Shown here: positions 8,713-16,465 of the stretch, in pieces
How positions within the stretch are numbered: the first letter of the stretch is position 1
How the letters are laid out: the number at the start of each line of letters is the position of its first letter
From: Paludibacteraceae bacterium
GTDB lineage: Bacteria; Bacteroidota; Bacteroidia; Bacteroidales; Paludibacteraceae
Direction: 5' to 3'
Assembly (NCBI GenBank): GCA_017430235.1
Contig: JAFRNH010000102.1
Span: 1 to 46,576, forward strand
DNA length: 46,576 nt
The notes under the pieces: generated by a model
What the model was told of the DNA's origin: nothing
The model's database searches: none
Seen by the model: the letters and a program-made list of their open reading frames with translations, nothing else
Translations under genes and position numbers: made by a program

Positions 8713-9434
8713 ACATGAGAAATATATTCCACATACTGATTGGTCTCTTACTACTAAATGCATGCAAATCGGAAAATCACGACTACGCATACACACTCAT
8801 CAACAAGGCCGAGACCTACTCCCCTATAACGGTAGTGTATCAAGTAACCGACGAGAAAGTAGACACCGTCATACTAACTTATGGAGACGTGCTGAAACTT
8901 GCCAACAGAATGGATGTGACAGGGGAAGATGTGTGGGACATCGAAACAAGCGTTTCTTTATACAAAATCAAAACACTACAAATCTTCTCTCGCGACTCTT
9001 CTCATATCTCAGAAGAATTGGCCTACAGAAAATCATGGGAAGGTCCGGAAGATATCAATGGCGTGGGAAACTACAAATTGGTTGTGAATGATTCTTTAAT
9101 CATGCTGTCAAAACAAGACAATTACATATACGTCATTACAAATACCTACGATGATACGCTATTCGTCATCTCAGACATCACCTCTAAAGGGAGAACACAT
9201 GACACCATCATTGGGCAAGGGAACCATATCATTGGCAGTGCCGACATCTACACATACGACGAGAGTCAAAAAGATTTACCCAAATACAAAATTCAGAAAC
9301 TCAAATGGCTGACGGCCCTAAACATTCGTCATAACGGGAAATCAAAAGCATTGAAAATGACAAAAGACACCTTCTTTTTCAGAACAGACAAAGACACGTG
9401 TTTCCTTACCGTCTCAGACTTAATCTTCAACTAA
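8709..9434 (+). CDS. Small lipoprotein of unknown function
   Basis: The N-terminus MNMRNIFHILIGLLLLNAC is a lipoprotein signal with the lipidated residue Cys19 followed by KSEN. No aspartate follows the cysteine at +2. The remaining 222 residues appear beta-rich and match no family I recognise; charged runs such as YSPITVVYQVTDEKVDTVILTYGD suggest an extracytoplasmic domain. The start overlaps the TPR gene stop (ATGA); a second ATG two codons on (8715) is an alternative. The stop is 1 nt before the aroE start. The link between an envelope lipoprotein, a TPR scaffold and a shikimate enzyme may be only operonic convenience. Confidence 0.8.
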   Translation: MNMRNIFHILIGLLLLNACKSENHDYAYTLINKAETYSPITVVYQVTDEKVDTVILTYGDVLKLANRMDVTGEDVWDIETSVSLYKIKTLQIFSRDSSHISEELAYRKSWEGPEDINGVGNYKLVVNDSLIMLSKQDNYIYVITNTYDDTLFVISDITSKGRTHDTIIGQGNHIIGSADIYTYDESQKDLPKYKIQKLKWLTALNIRHNGKSKALKMTKDTFFFRTDKDTCFLTVSDLIFN

Positions 9435-9435
9435 C

Positions 9436-10173
9436 ATGCAACAATTCGGTTTAATTGGAAAAACATTGAAACACTCTTTTTCCAAAAAATTCTTCACTGA
9501 GAAATTTCAAAACGAAAACATTGACGCTCAATATGATTTGTTTGAGCTAAGTGATATCAAAGACTTTCAAAAACTCATCAAAGAGAATGAACTTTATGGT
9601 TTGAACGTGACTATTCCATACAAAGAACAAGTCATTCCTTTTTTGGACAAGATGGACTCTACTGCAGAAGCAATTGGTGCCGTCAACACCATCAAATTCT
9701 GCAGAGAAAAAGGTTCTTTATCTCTTTGCGGCTACAATACGGACATCATTGGATTTAGAGATTCGCTGCTTTCTGGACTAAGACCTTGTCACAAGAAAGC
9801 CCTAATTCTCGGTACAGGTGGTGCATCCAAAGCCATCGTCTATGCTCTTCACCAATTGGATATCGAAACAAAAATGGTATCAAGAACAAAAAAAGAGAAT
9901 ATGCTTTGTTACGAGGAAATCGACAAAGAGATTCTTGACGAATATCTTTTAATCGTCAATTGTTCTCCTGCAGGCATGTTCCCCAACATAGACACTGCGC
10001 CAAACCTACCTTATAATCTATTGACTTCCAATCACTATCTATTTGATTTAGTGTACAATCCGACCAACACTCTATTCTGCCAATTGGGACAAAAACAAGG
10101 GGCTACCGTTAAAAACGGTTTGGATATGCTCTATGGTCAAGCCATCGCTTCTTGGAAAATCTGGAATAAATAA
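9436..10173 (+). CDS. aroE: Shikimate dehydrogenase
   Basis: Reduces 3-dehydroshikimate to shikimate with NADPH in the pathway to aromatic amino acids. The substrate-binding N-domain shows FGLIGKTLKHSFSKKFF, LNVTIPYKEQV with the catalytic Lys, GAVNTIK and GYNTDIIGF. The nucleotide-binding domain has the glycine loop ILGTGGASKAI, followed by VNCSPAGM, FDLVYNP and NGLDMLYGQA. Length (245 residues) is near the short end for AroE and typical of Bacteroidetes forms. It starts 1 nt after the lipoprotein stop and is the last gene of that cluster. Confidence 0.95.
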   Translation: MQQFGLIGKTLKHSFSKKFFTEKFQNENIDAQYDLFELSDIKDFQKLIKENELYGLNVTIPYKEQVIPFLDKMDSTAEAIGAVNTIKFCREKGSLSLCGYNTDIIGFRDSLLSGLRPCHKKALILGTGGASKAIVYALHQLDIETKMVSRTKKENMLCYEEIDKEILDEYLLIVNCSPAGMFPNIDTAPNLPYNLLTSNHYLFDLVYNPTNTLFCQLGQKQGATVKNGLDMLYGQAIASWKIWNK

Positions 10174-10231
10174 GTCAAATAAAATTTGGTTTGATTTATA
10201 AAAAACTTTTTCTTTGCATTTCGTGACGCAT

Positions 10232-10269
10232 AAAAAAAGAAGGCCTGCGGTATCACACCGGAGACCTTC
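10232..10269 (-). terminator. Intrinsic terminator of the nrdJ-like gene
   Basis: Arms 10239-10251 and 10257-10269 pair over 13 positions with two mismatches around a 5-nt loop. On the minus strand a run of seven T residues (10238-10232) follows. The hairpin lies about 100 nt past the nrdJ-like stop and may also stop aroE transcripts from the other side. Confidence 0.7.
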
Positions 10270-10369
10270 ACACTGCAAATCAAAAAAACATATTAATTAT
10301 GAAACAAAGTATTGCATAAAACTCATAATCTAAACCTTATATTTTTACTTTCTGGTATTATAATCTAAA

Positions 10370-12907
10370 TCAAAATTCATACTTGGAAAATCCGCAATTA
10401 GCACATATCAGACAACCTTCCTGACTTCGAACAGCTGTCTGTCCACATTTCTCGCAGACAACACCTTTCTGTTCTGTTCCATTCGGAATGTACTTTTTCA
10501 AAGAACGTTCAACACCGATCTTCCAATTGTTGATGGTTTCACTATTCAATTGCAATCCACCGACCAACTTCACCACCTGATCCAACGGCATTCCATAACG
10601 AAGCACGCCAGAAATCAGTTTAGCATAATTCCAATACTCTGGGTTGAACTTATAAGACAAACCTTCGATTGTGGTTTTGTAGCCCCTTCTATTAGAGTAC
10701 TGAAAATCATATCTGCTCTTTCCCGTTTTTTCATCAAAATTTCTAATGATTCTACCATTTTCAACGGTTTTAGGAATCAGCAATCCATCCTCATCATCAG
10801 CCAATCCTGTGAAAATCTCGTAGGGACGTCCATTCAGCAATCCGACAAAAGCAATCCACTTTTCCTTATTGTTTTGGAAACGAACCACATCAGCTTCCAA
10901 TTCTTTCGGACGAGGTTCTACACGAAAAGATTTTTCCGCATTTCCCTGTCGTCTCTCTATACTATCGAACGAATCGCCATCACAACAAGAGCCTTCTCTA
11001 TAAATTGACAGACCCTTGCAACCGCATCGCCATGCCTCTTCGCACAAATGGGCTATCGTCTCCTCCGTCGTACTCTCTGGAACCTGAATGGTCAAACATA
11101 TCGAATGGTCTATCCATTTTTGTATGCGACCCTGCATTCGCACCTTATCCATCCAGTCTATATCTTTTGCAGATGCCTTATAATAAGGGGATTCCATCAC
11201 AAAGTGATCTAATTCCATCTGAGAATAATGATTTTTCACATCATATCCCTTGGTTTGCATCCATGTCAGGAACTTAGGATGATACACTACGTGTTCTTCA
11301 TAAGAATCACCCATATCATCAACAAAATCCACATGAACATTCGAATCATTAGGATTCACCTTACATAGTCTCTGTTCAACCGGCATGTAAACGGGCTCCA
11401 TTCCTGAAGTAGTCCGACACATAAGGCTAGTCACACCCGTTGGCGAAACAGTCAAGCAAGCCACATTCCGACGTCCGACTTTCGTCATCTTATCATATAA
11501 CGCAGCATCAGCCACCTTTATTCTATTGATAAACGGATTTGTTGCTTCTTTTCCCGCGTCATACATAGAGAAGGAACCACGCTCTTCCGCCAAGTCAACC
11601 GACGACCGATATGCTTCCAACGCAATCGTCTGATGCACCTGTTCCGAGAAGTAGACTGCTTCTGGAGTTCCATAGGTCAGTCCCATAGCTGCCAGCATAT
11701 CACCTTCTGCTGTTGTACCTAGTCCTGTTCGGCGCCCCTTGATCAGTTTTTCCTTGATTTTATCCCACAGATGGAGCTCGGTTTGTTTTACATCCTTCGA
11801 TTCAGAATCAGCATCAACCTCCTTTAGTATTCGATCGACTGCTTCAATTTCCAAATCTACGACATCATCCATCACCCTTTGCATCTTACGCACATGCAGG
11901 CGTAGAAGATCAAAATCAAACTGAGCATCCCTTTCAAAAGGATTCTTCACGTATGAAAATAGATTAATCGACATGAGTCGGCAACTATCATACGAACTGA
12001 GAGGTATTCCACCATACGGACTCACAGAGACGGTTTTAAAACCTAAATCTGCGTAACAGTCAGAGACAGACTCTTTAATAATTGTATCCCAAAATAATAT
12101 CTTCACCCCCGACGATTTCCACACATTATGTGTTATTTTTTTCCACAAATTTGAAGCGGACACCTCCTTCTTGAGGTTTGTGTAATCCGACTCCACCGGA
12201 AAACGTTGTATATAGGGTGTGCCTCTCTCGGCACATTTCATAAACTCATCATCAATGCGGACAGTGACATCAACACTGTTCAGCTTTCTTTCTGTCATTT
12301 TTGTTTCAATGAACGTCTCCACATCTGGATGTTTAATTGAAACGCTCAATCCTAGTGATCCTTTCCGACCCTCTTGTTCCACTTCACGAGTAGAATTGGA
12401 ATATCGTTCCATAAAAGGTGTCAGTCCAACAGATGTCAATGCCGAATTCTTCACGCGCATTCCACGCGGAAACAAACCAGACATGTCATGACCTACTCCC
12501 CCGCCTCGTTTCATCAACTGTATCTGTTCTTCATCACTCTTTACAATGGCTCCAAAAGACTCAGTATCCTCATCTCTACCTACCACAAAATTATTGGACA
12601 GCGAAACGGTCTGATACTTATTCCCAATGCCCGTCATCAAACTGCCTTGTGGAACCAAATAACGAAAATTGCTAAATAAACCGAAAACTTCCGAAGAGGT
12701 CATGGGATTGGAGTACTTTCCCTCTATCCTGGCGATTTCATTCGCCATCCTCCTATGCATATCTTCTGGATCTTTCTCAAAAATGTTCCCAAGTGAATCT
12801 TTCAAAGCATACTTACTTACCCACACACGAGCAGCAAGCGAATCTCCTTTGAAATACAACAACGAAGCATTGTATGCCTCCTCGTATGTATACACTTGAC
12901 CATCCAT
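10370..12907 (-). CDS. nrdJ: Class II (B12-type) ribonucleotide reductase homologue with a lost active-site triad
   Basis: Over its whole 845 residues this matches the long Bacteroidales NrdJ type: YLVPQGSLMTGIG, MKRGGGVGHD, PFMERYSNSTREVEQEGRKGS, LGTTAEGDMLAAMGLTYGTPEA, SPTGVTSLM, KEKWIAFVGLLNGRPYEIFTGL, and a C-terminal zinc ribbon (CEKCG, CLICANCG). True enzymes reduce ribonucleotides using an Asn-x-Cys-x-Glu motif and a cysteine pair. Here that motif reads Ser296-Pro-Tyr298-Gly-Gly300, so Asn, thiyl-radical Cys and Glu are all replaced. The redox cysteine expected in SLSNCFV is Asn106 (SLSNNFV). Only the second redox cysteine (Cys309 in YDSCRL) remains. Substitutions were checked in the nucleotides (AGT CCG TAT GGT GGA). 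The frame has no stop or shift, so it is a likely pseudoenzyme rather than a decaying gene. The start ATG is at 12907. Confidence 0.85.
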   Translation of the reverse strand: MDGQVYTYEEAYNASLLYFKGDSLAARVWVSKYALKDSLGNIFEKDPEDMHRRMANEIARIEGKYSNPMTSSEVFGLFSNFRYLVPQGSLMTGIGNKYQTVSLSNNFVVGRDEDTESFGAIVKSDEEQIQLMKRGGGVGHDMSGLFPRGMRVKNSALTSVGLTPFMERYSNSTREVEQEGRKGSLGLSVSIKHPDVETFIETKMTERKLNSVDVTVRIDDEFMKCAERGTPYIQRFPVESDYTNLKKEVSASNLWKKITHNVWKSSGVKILFWDTIIKESVSDCYADLGFKTVSVSPYGGIPLSSYDSCRLMSINLFSYVKNPFERDAQFDFDLLRLHVRKMQRVMDDVVDLEIEAVDRILKEVDADSESKDVKQTELHLWDKIKEKLIKGRRTGLGTTAEGDMLAAMGLTYGTPEAVYFSEQVHQTIALEAYRSSVDLAEERGSFSMYDAGKEATNPFINRIKVADAALYDKMTKVGRRNVACLTVSPTGVTSLMCRTTSGMEPVYMPVEQRLCKVNPNDSNVHVDFVDDMGDSYEEHVVYHPKFLTWMQTKGYDVKNHYSQMELDHFVMESPYYKASAKDIDWMDKVRMQGRIQKWIDHSICLTIQVPESTTEETIAHLCEEAWRCGCKGLSIYREGSCCDGDSFDSIERRQGNAEKSFRVEPRPKELEADVVRFQNNKEKWIAFVGLLNGRPYEIFTGLADDEDGLLIPKTVENGRIIRNFDEKTGKSRYDFQYSNRRGYKTTIEGLSYKFNPEYWNYAKLISGVLRYGMPLDQVVKLVGGLQLNSETINNWKIGVERSLKKYIPNGTEQKGVVCEKCGQTAVRSQEGCLICANCGFSKYEF

Positions 12908-12938
12908 TAATGTTTTTCTGTTTTTTACTCAATTTCAT

Positions 12939-12983
12939 TAATTAATATGCGACTAATTTTCTTTCGCATTGCAATATTAATTA
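12939..12983 (-). promoter_or_regulatory. Inverted repeat in the nrdJ-like 5' leader
   Basis: TAATTAATAT (12939-12948) is perfectly repeated in inverted form at 12974-12983, with GCGA and TCGC continuing inside. It would lie in the leader of a transcript starting from the -7 box at 12990-12997 and could be an operator or an RNA stem. Confidence 0.4.
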
Positions 12984-12989
12984 GCATTT

Positions 12990-12997
12990 CAAAAATA
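12990..12997 (-). promoter_or_regulatory. -7 box (TATTTTTG) for the nrdJ-like gene
   Basis: Exact TAnnTTTG match on the minus strand. The position 19 bp upstream (13017-13020), where the -33 box should be, is the first four bases of the first 33-nt direct repeat and is not TTTG. This leaves room for activator dependence. Confidence 0.4.
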
Positions 12998-13016
12998 GCA
13001 AAAAAAACAAACAAAT

Positions 13017-13049
13017 AGTTATTAACAATTTTAAAAAGTTTCCCGTTTT
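13017..13049. repeat. 33-nt direct repeat, copy 1
   Basis: Begins AGTTATTAACAATT and ends AAAAAGTTTCCCGTTTT. It matches copy 2 at 32 of 33 positions. It contains the odd palindrome GTTA-T-TAAC at its start, a shape typical of a dimeric regulator site, and abuts the predicted -33 position of the nrdJ-like promoter. Confidence 0.85.
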
Positions 13050-13082
13050 ATTTAACTAAAACCTTATATATCAACAAAATAA

Positions 13083-13115
13083 AGTTATTAACAATTTCAA
13101 AAAGTTTCCCGTTTT
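13083..13115. repeat. 33-nt direct repeat, copy 2
   Basis: Same orientation as copy 1 with a start-to-start distance of exactly 66 bp (about six helical turns). It differs from copy 1 only by C for T in the middle. The sequence just after it adds a partly inverted GAAAACTT. Confidence 0.85.
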
Positions 13116-13399
13116 TGAAAACTTCTTATGTTTTTCACAACAAACAAATCATCTTTTTGGGATAATCTTCATCTCTATTTTACACTTCAAAGTGATTCAA
13201 AAAAATTCATTTTCCCCTATTGAATTTCAAACTTTAAATTTAGGTGAATCCTATAAAATGTAACAGAAGCATAAGCACCGTTCCTCCTTCTTTATAACAA
13301 TGTTAAAAACTCGTTTAAAACAAAGATGAATAAAAAGAGAGATGAACGATGGAAAGAATTAAATTTGCGTTCGAAAACTAATCAAGGAATAAAACAGAT

Positions 13400-14935
13400 A
13401 TGGAGAACGAGGCAACGAATAACAGCCACAGACGAATCTTTCGGAAAGAGAAAGAGACCAGCTACGCCAAACTGCCACCTCAAGCAGTCGATTTGGAAGA
13501 TGCCGTACTAGGAGCACTCATGTTGGAGAAAGACGCATATAGTTTAGTATGTGAAATTCTCAAACCGGAATGTTTCTATAAAGATGCAAACAGGACCATC
13601 TTCGAAGCCATCACCGAATTAGCCATAAAGCAAGAGCCAATCGACATGCTTACGGTCCAGAACAAACTTCAGCAACAAGGCAAACTGGATGAAGTGGGTG
13701 GTGCCTATCAAATCGTGAAACTAACAGCAGGTGTCTCATCCTCTGTTCATATTGAATATCACGCCAGAATTCTAGCACAGAAATCTTTGGCGCGTCAACT
13801 CATCAACTTCTCGACTGAAATTCAAAAACTAGCCTACGACGAGAAAACTGATGTGGATGATATCGTACAGAAAGCGGAAAGCGAGTTGTTCAAAATCTCC
13901 AACAATAGTTTGAAAAAGGATTTCATTCCTATTCCTCCCGTCATACAAGAGGCAATAGGTCGAATAGAGGAGGCTTCCAGAAGAACAGACGGATTGAGCG
14001 GTATCTCCAGCGGATTCCACAAACTAGACAAGATGACTTCTGGATGGCAACGTTCCGACCTCATCATCATTGCAGCACGTCCTGCCATGGGTAAAACGGC
14101 TTTCGTGCTCTCTATGGCTAGAAACATGGCGGAAATGAATGTCCCTATCGCATTGTTCTCCCTTGAAATGTCTAACGTACAATTGGTCAATCGTCTGTTG
14201 GTCAACGTATGTGAAATTCCTGCCGAGAAAATCAAAAACGGTAATCTAGAGCCTTACGAATGGGAACAACTCATGCAACGGTCTCGTACGTTGGAGAATC
14301 TTCCTATCTTCTTAGACGATTCTGCGGGTCTTTCCATCATGGAACTAAACACCAAAGCAAGACGTCTAGTAAAAGACCACAACGTTAAAATCATCATCAT
14401 CGACTACCTTCAATTGATGAACGCAAGCGGAATGAAATTCGGCAGCCGCGAGCAAGAGGTCAGCATGATCTCTCGTTCGCTCAAGCAATTAGCCAAGGAG
14501 TTGGATGTTCCGATCATTGCACTGTCTCAGTTGAACCGTGGTGTGGAGAAAACGGAAGACAAACGACCAGGATTGGCCGACCTCCGTGAGTCGGGAGCCA
14601 TTGAGCAGGATGCCGATATGGTATTGTTCATCCACCGTCCTGAATACTACAAAATAACAGAAGACAAGGTAACAGGTGAGAGTCTGGAGGGTATAGCCGA
14701 AATCATCATTGCTAAGCACAGAAATGGTGCTGTGGGTGACGTGAGACTACGATTCAAGAAAGAATTGGCTCGTTTCCAAAACTTAGAAGACGATGCGGAT
14801 CTTTCCCGCACACGCGTGCAAAGTTCCCGAATGAACAGTGTCTCCTCCTTCAACACCACGCAATCCAGCTACAACAGCAACTTCGACAATGATCCGCTAG
14901 CACAAGGTAACGGATCTTCCTCTCTTCCGTTCTAA
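13400..14935 (+). CDS. dnaB: Replicative DNA helicase
   Basis: Hexameric 5'-3' helicase that unwinds DNA at the replication fork. The N-terminal DnaB domain reads PPQAVDLEDAVLGALMLEKDAY, and the linker helix precedes a RecA-type core. That core has Walker A ARPAMGKT at residues 226-233, Walker B IIIIDYLQLM, ALSQLNRGVEKTEDKRPGLADLRESGAIEQDAD, and the arginine-finger region IIIAKHRNGAVGDV. At 511 residues it is full length, with a Ser/Asn-rich tail typical of Bacteroidetes. No intein is present. The start chosen is ATG 13400 (MENEATNN); the frame has no nearer alternative before the conserved domain. It is separated from the divergent nrdJ-like gene by 492 nt and followed by a strong terminator. 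Confidence 0.97.
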   Translation: MENEATNNSHRRIFRKEKETSYAKLPPQAVDLEDAVLGALMLEKDAYSLVCEILKPECFYKDANRTIFEAITELAIKQEPIDMLTVQNKLQQQGKLDEVGGAYQIVKLTAGVSSSVHIEYHARILAQKSLARQLINFSTEIQKLAYDEKTDVDDIVQKAESELFKISNNSLKKDFIPIPPVIQEAIGRIEEASRRTDGLSGISSGFHKLDKMTSGWQRSDLIIIAARPAMGKTAFVLSMARNMAEMNVPIALFSLEMSNVQLVNRLLVNVCEIPAEKIKNGNLEPYEWEQLMQRSRTLENLPIFLDDSAGLSIMELNTKARRLVKDHNVKIIIIDYLQLMNASGMKFGSREQEVSMISRSLKQLAKELDVPIIALSQLNRGVEKTEDKRPGLADLRESGAIEQDADMVLFIHRPEYYKITEDKVTGESLEGIAEIIIAKHRNGAVGDVRLRFKKELARFQNLEDDADLSRTRVQSSRMNSVSSFNTTQSSYNSNFDNDPLAQGNGSSSLPF

Positions 14936-14956
14936 ACTGAATCACACAAAAACAGC

Positions 14957-14990
14957 AAGGGGAACCAAGTACATCTTAGTTCCCCTTTTC
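14957..14990 (+). terminator. Bidirectional terminator between dnaB and nfnB
   Basis: Arms 14957-14969 (AAGGGGAACCAAG) and 14975-14987 pair with one mismatch and a 5-nt loop. TTTT-rich sequence follows on the plus strand, and an A run precedes it, giving a T run on the minus strand. Confidence 0.85.
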
Positions 14991-15007
14991 TATATTTACA
15001 AAAAAGC

Positions 15008-16456
15008 TTATTTCATCAAATACTCATCCATTGCCTTTGCAGCAGCACGTCCGTCGCCCATTGCCAAGATAACCGTAGCACCACCACGCACAATATCACC
15101 TCCTGCAAAGATGGTTGGAATGGATGATTGCATAGAGTCATTCACAACAATAGTTCCCTTAGGACTTACTTCTAGTCCCTCGACAGAGTTTGGCACCAAT
15201 GGATTAGGAGAAACGCCCACACTGACGATTACCTGATCTACTTCAATCTCCTCGATAGCGCCCTCAATAGGAACTGGAGAACGACGACCCGAAGCATCAG
15301 GTTCGCCCAATTTCATCTTCTGCACCTTCATCAAGCAAACTCGTCCTTTCTCATCACCAACATACTCGATCGGATTATGAAGTGTAAGGAATTCTACACC
15401 CTCCTCCTTTGCATGTTTCACCTCTTCCAAACGAGCAGGCATTTCATCTTCCGAACGACGGTAGATGATCATCGCACGACTAGCGCCCAAGCGCAATGCA
15501 GTACGAACAGAGTCCATCGCAGTGTTACCACCACCGATAACCGCTACATTCTTACCTTTATAGATAGGAGTATCACTCTCCTCATTAGAAGCATCCATCA
15601 AGTTCACACGCGTCAAATATTCATTAGAAGAGAGAATGCCTATGAGGTTTTCTCCCTTAATATTCATAAAGCGAGGAAGACCAGCGCCACTTGCCACGAA
15701 CACACCATTATAACCTTGCGCTTTCAAATCTTCCATTGAAAGTGTCTTGCCGATAATGCAGTCCTTCACGAACTTAACACCCATCTTAGCAAGATTGTTT
15801 ATTTCAACGTCTACGATACTATTAGGCAAACGGAACTCTGGAATACCATATTTAAGTACGCCACCTATTTCGTGCAAAGCCTCAAATACAGTTACCTCAT
15901 ATCCTTTTTTGATCATATCACCAGCGAAGGAAAGACCTGCAGGACCAGAACCCACAACAGCCACTTTCTTACCATTCTTAGATGGTATTTGAGGAATGGA
16001 AATCTGTCCGCTCTCACGCTCATAATCAGCAGCAAAACGTTCCAAGTAACCGATAGCAACCGCTTCCTTACCCAATTTTTGTTTATAGAAACATTGCGAT
16101 TCGCATTGTTTTTCCTGAGGGCAAACACGTCCGCACACAGCAGGCAACGCACTTGTTTCTTTCAACACTTTAGCAGCTTCCAAAAAGTTGCCACGTTCAA
16201 TATTTTTAATAAAACCAGGGATGTTAATCGAAACTGGGCAGCCCGTCATACAAGTTGGATTAGGGCAATCCAAGCAACGTTTTGACTCTTGCAAAGCCTG
16301 TTCTTCAGTCAGACCTTGATTCACCTCTTCACGCACACGAGCACGATAGTGTGCGTTTAACTCGTTCATACGAACTCTCTGAATCTCTGTTCTCTCTTTA
16401 TTTTTTATAGTTTTACGCAACTCGTCGCGCCAAACTGCATTTCTATCTTCAGCCAT
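15008..16456 (-). CDS. nfnB: NfnB/GltD-type FAD, iron-sulfur NADPH oxidoreductase large subunit
   Basis: The protein of 482 residues belongs to the glutamate synthase small subunit family. Its N-terminal iron-sulfur region carries CLDCPNPTCMTGCPVSINIPG and CGRVCPQEKQCESQC. The first dinucleotide fold is VVGSGPAGLSFAGDM with EIGGVLKYGIPEFRLP. The second is VIGGGNTAMDSVRTALRLGA, followed by IIYRRSEDEMPARLEE and FAGGDIVRGGATVILAMGDGR. It is paired, 9 nt downstream, with the NfnA-type small subunit and no large glutamate synthase gene is present, so the NADH-dependent ferredoxin:NADP oxidoreductase complex (NfnAB, also called SudAB) is the best reading. This complex couples NADP, NAD and ferredoxin by electron bifurcation in the families studied. 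Whether this one bifurcates is inference. Confidence 0.85.
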   Translation of the reverse strand: MAEDRNAVWRDELRKTIKNKERTEIQRVRMNELNAHYRARVREEVNQGLTEEQALQESKRCLDCPNPTCMTGCPVSINIPGFIKNIERGNFLEAAKVLKETSALPAVCGRVCPQEKQCESQCFYKQKLGKEAVAIGYLERFAADYERESGQISIPQIPSKNGKKVAVVGSGPAGLSFAGDMIKKGYEVTVFEALHEIGGVLKYGIPEFRLPNSIVDVEINNLAKMGVKFVKDCIIGKTLSMEDLKAQGYNGVFVASGAGLPRFMNIKGENLIGILSSNEYLTRVNLMDASNEESDTPIYKGKNVAVIGGGNTAMDSVRTALRLGASRAMIIYRRSEDEMPARLEEVKHAKEEGVEFLTLHNPIEYVGDEKGRVCLMKVQKMKLGEPDASGRRSPVPIEGAIEEIEVDQVIVSVGVSPNPLVPNSVEGLEVSPKGTIVVNDSMQSSIPTIFAGGDIVRGGATVILAMGDGRAAAKAMDEYLMK

Positions 16457-16465
16457 AATCTTAAT

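Larger units (their letters stand above)
12908..13399. other. Divergent intergenic region between nrdJ-like and dnaB
   Basis: These 492 nt are very AT-rich and hold no credible gene. They contain a 10-bp inverted repeat in the nrdJ-like leader (12939-12983), a minus-strand -7 box (12990-12997), and two 33-nt direct repeats (13017-13049, 13083-13115). I found no exact TAnnTTTG for dnaB on the plus strand and no recognisable cobalamin riboswitch. Confidence 0.8.

Noticed and set aside
10550-11008. 152-codon frame antisense to nrdJ-like
   Set aside because: Shadow of a long conserved gene; no signal peptide or motif of its own.
10370-12907. NrdJ-like gene as a pseudogene
   Set aside because: No stop codon or frameshift over 845 codons and conserved motifs on both sides of the substitutions; pseudoenzyme is the better description.
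12908-13016. Cobalamin riboswitch before the B12-type RNR homologue
   Set aside because: No recognisable B12-box or the long structured leader expected; the region is simple AT-rich sequence with one inverted repeat.
13017-13115. Minimal CRISPR array (33-nt repeat, 33-nt spacer, 33-nt repeat)
   Set aside because: Only two repeats, extremely AT-rich, in a promoter region between dnaB and nrdJ-like, with no cas genes in the window. A pair of regulatory sites fits better.
12908-13399. Chromosomal replication origin near dnaB
   Set aside because: TTATTAACA and TTTTTCACA differ from the DnaA box TTATCCACA at two of nine positions, and there is no cluster of good boxes or a nearby dnaA.
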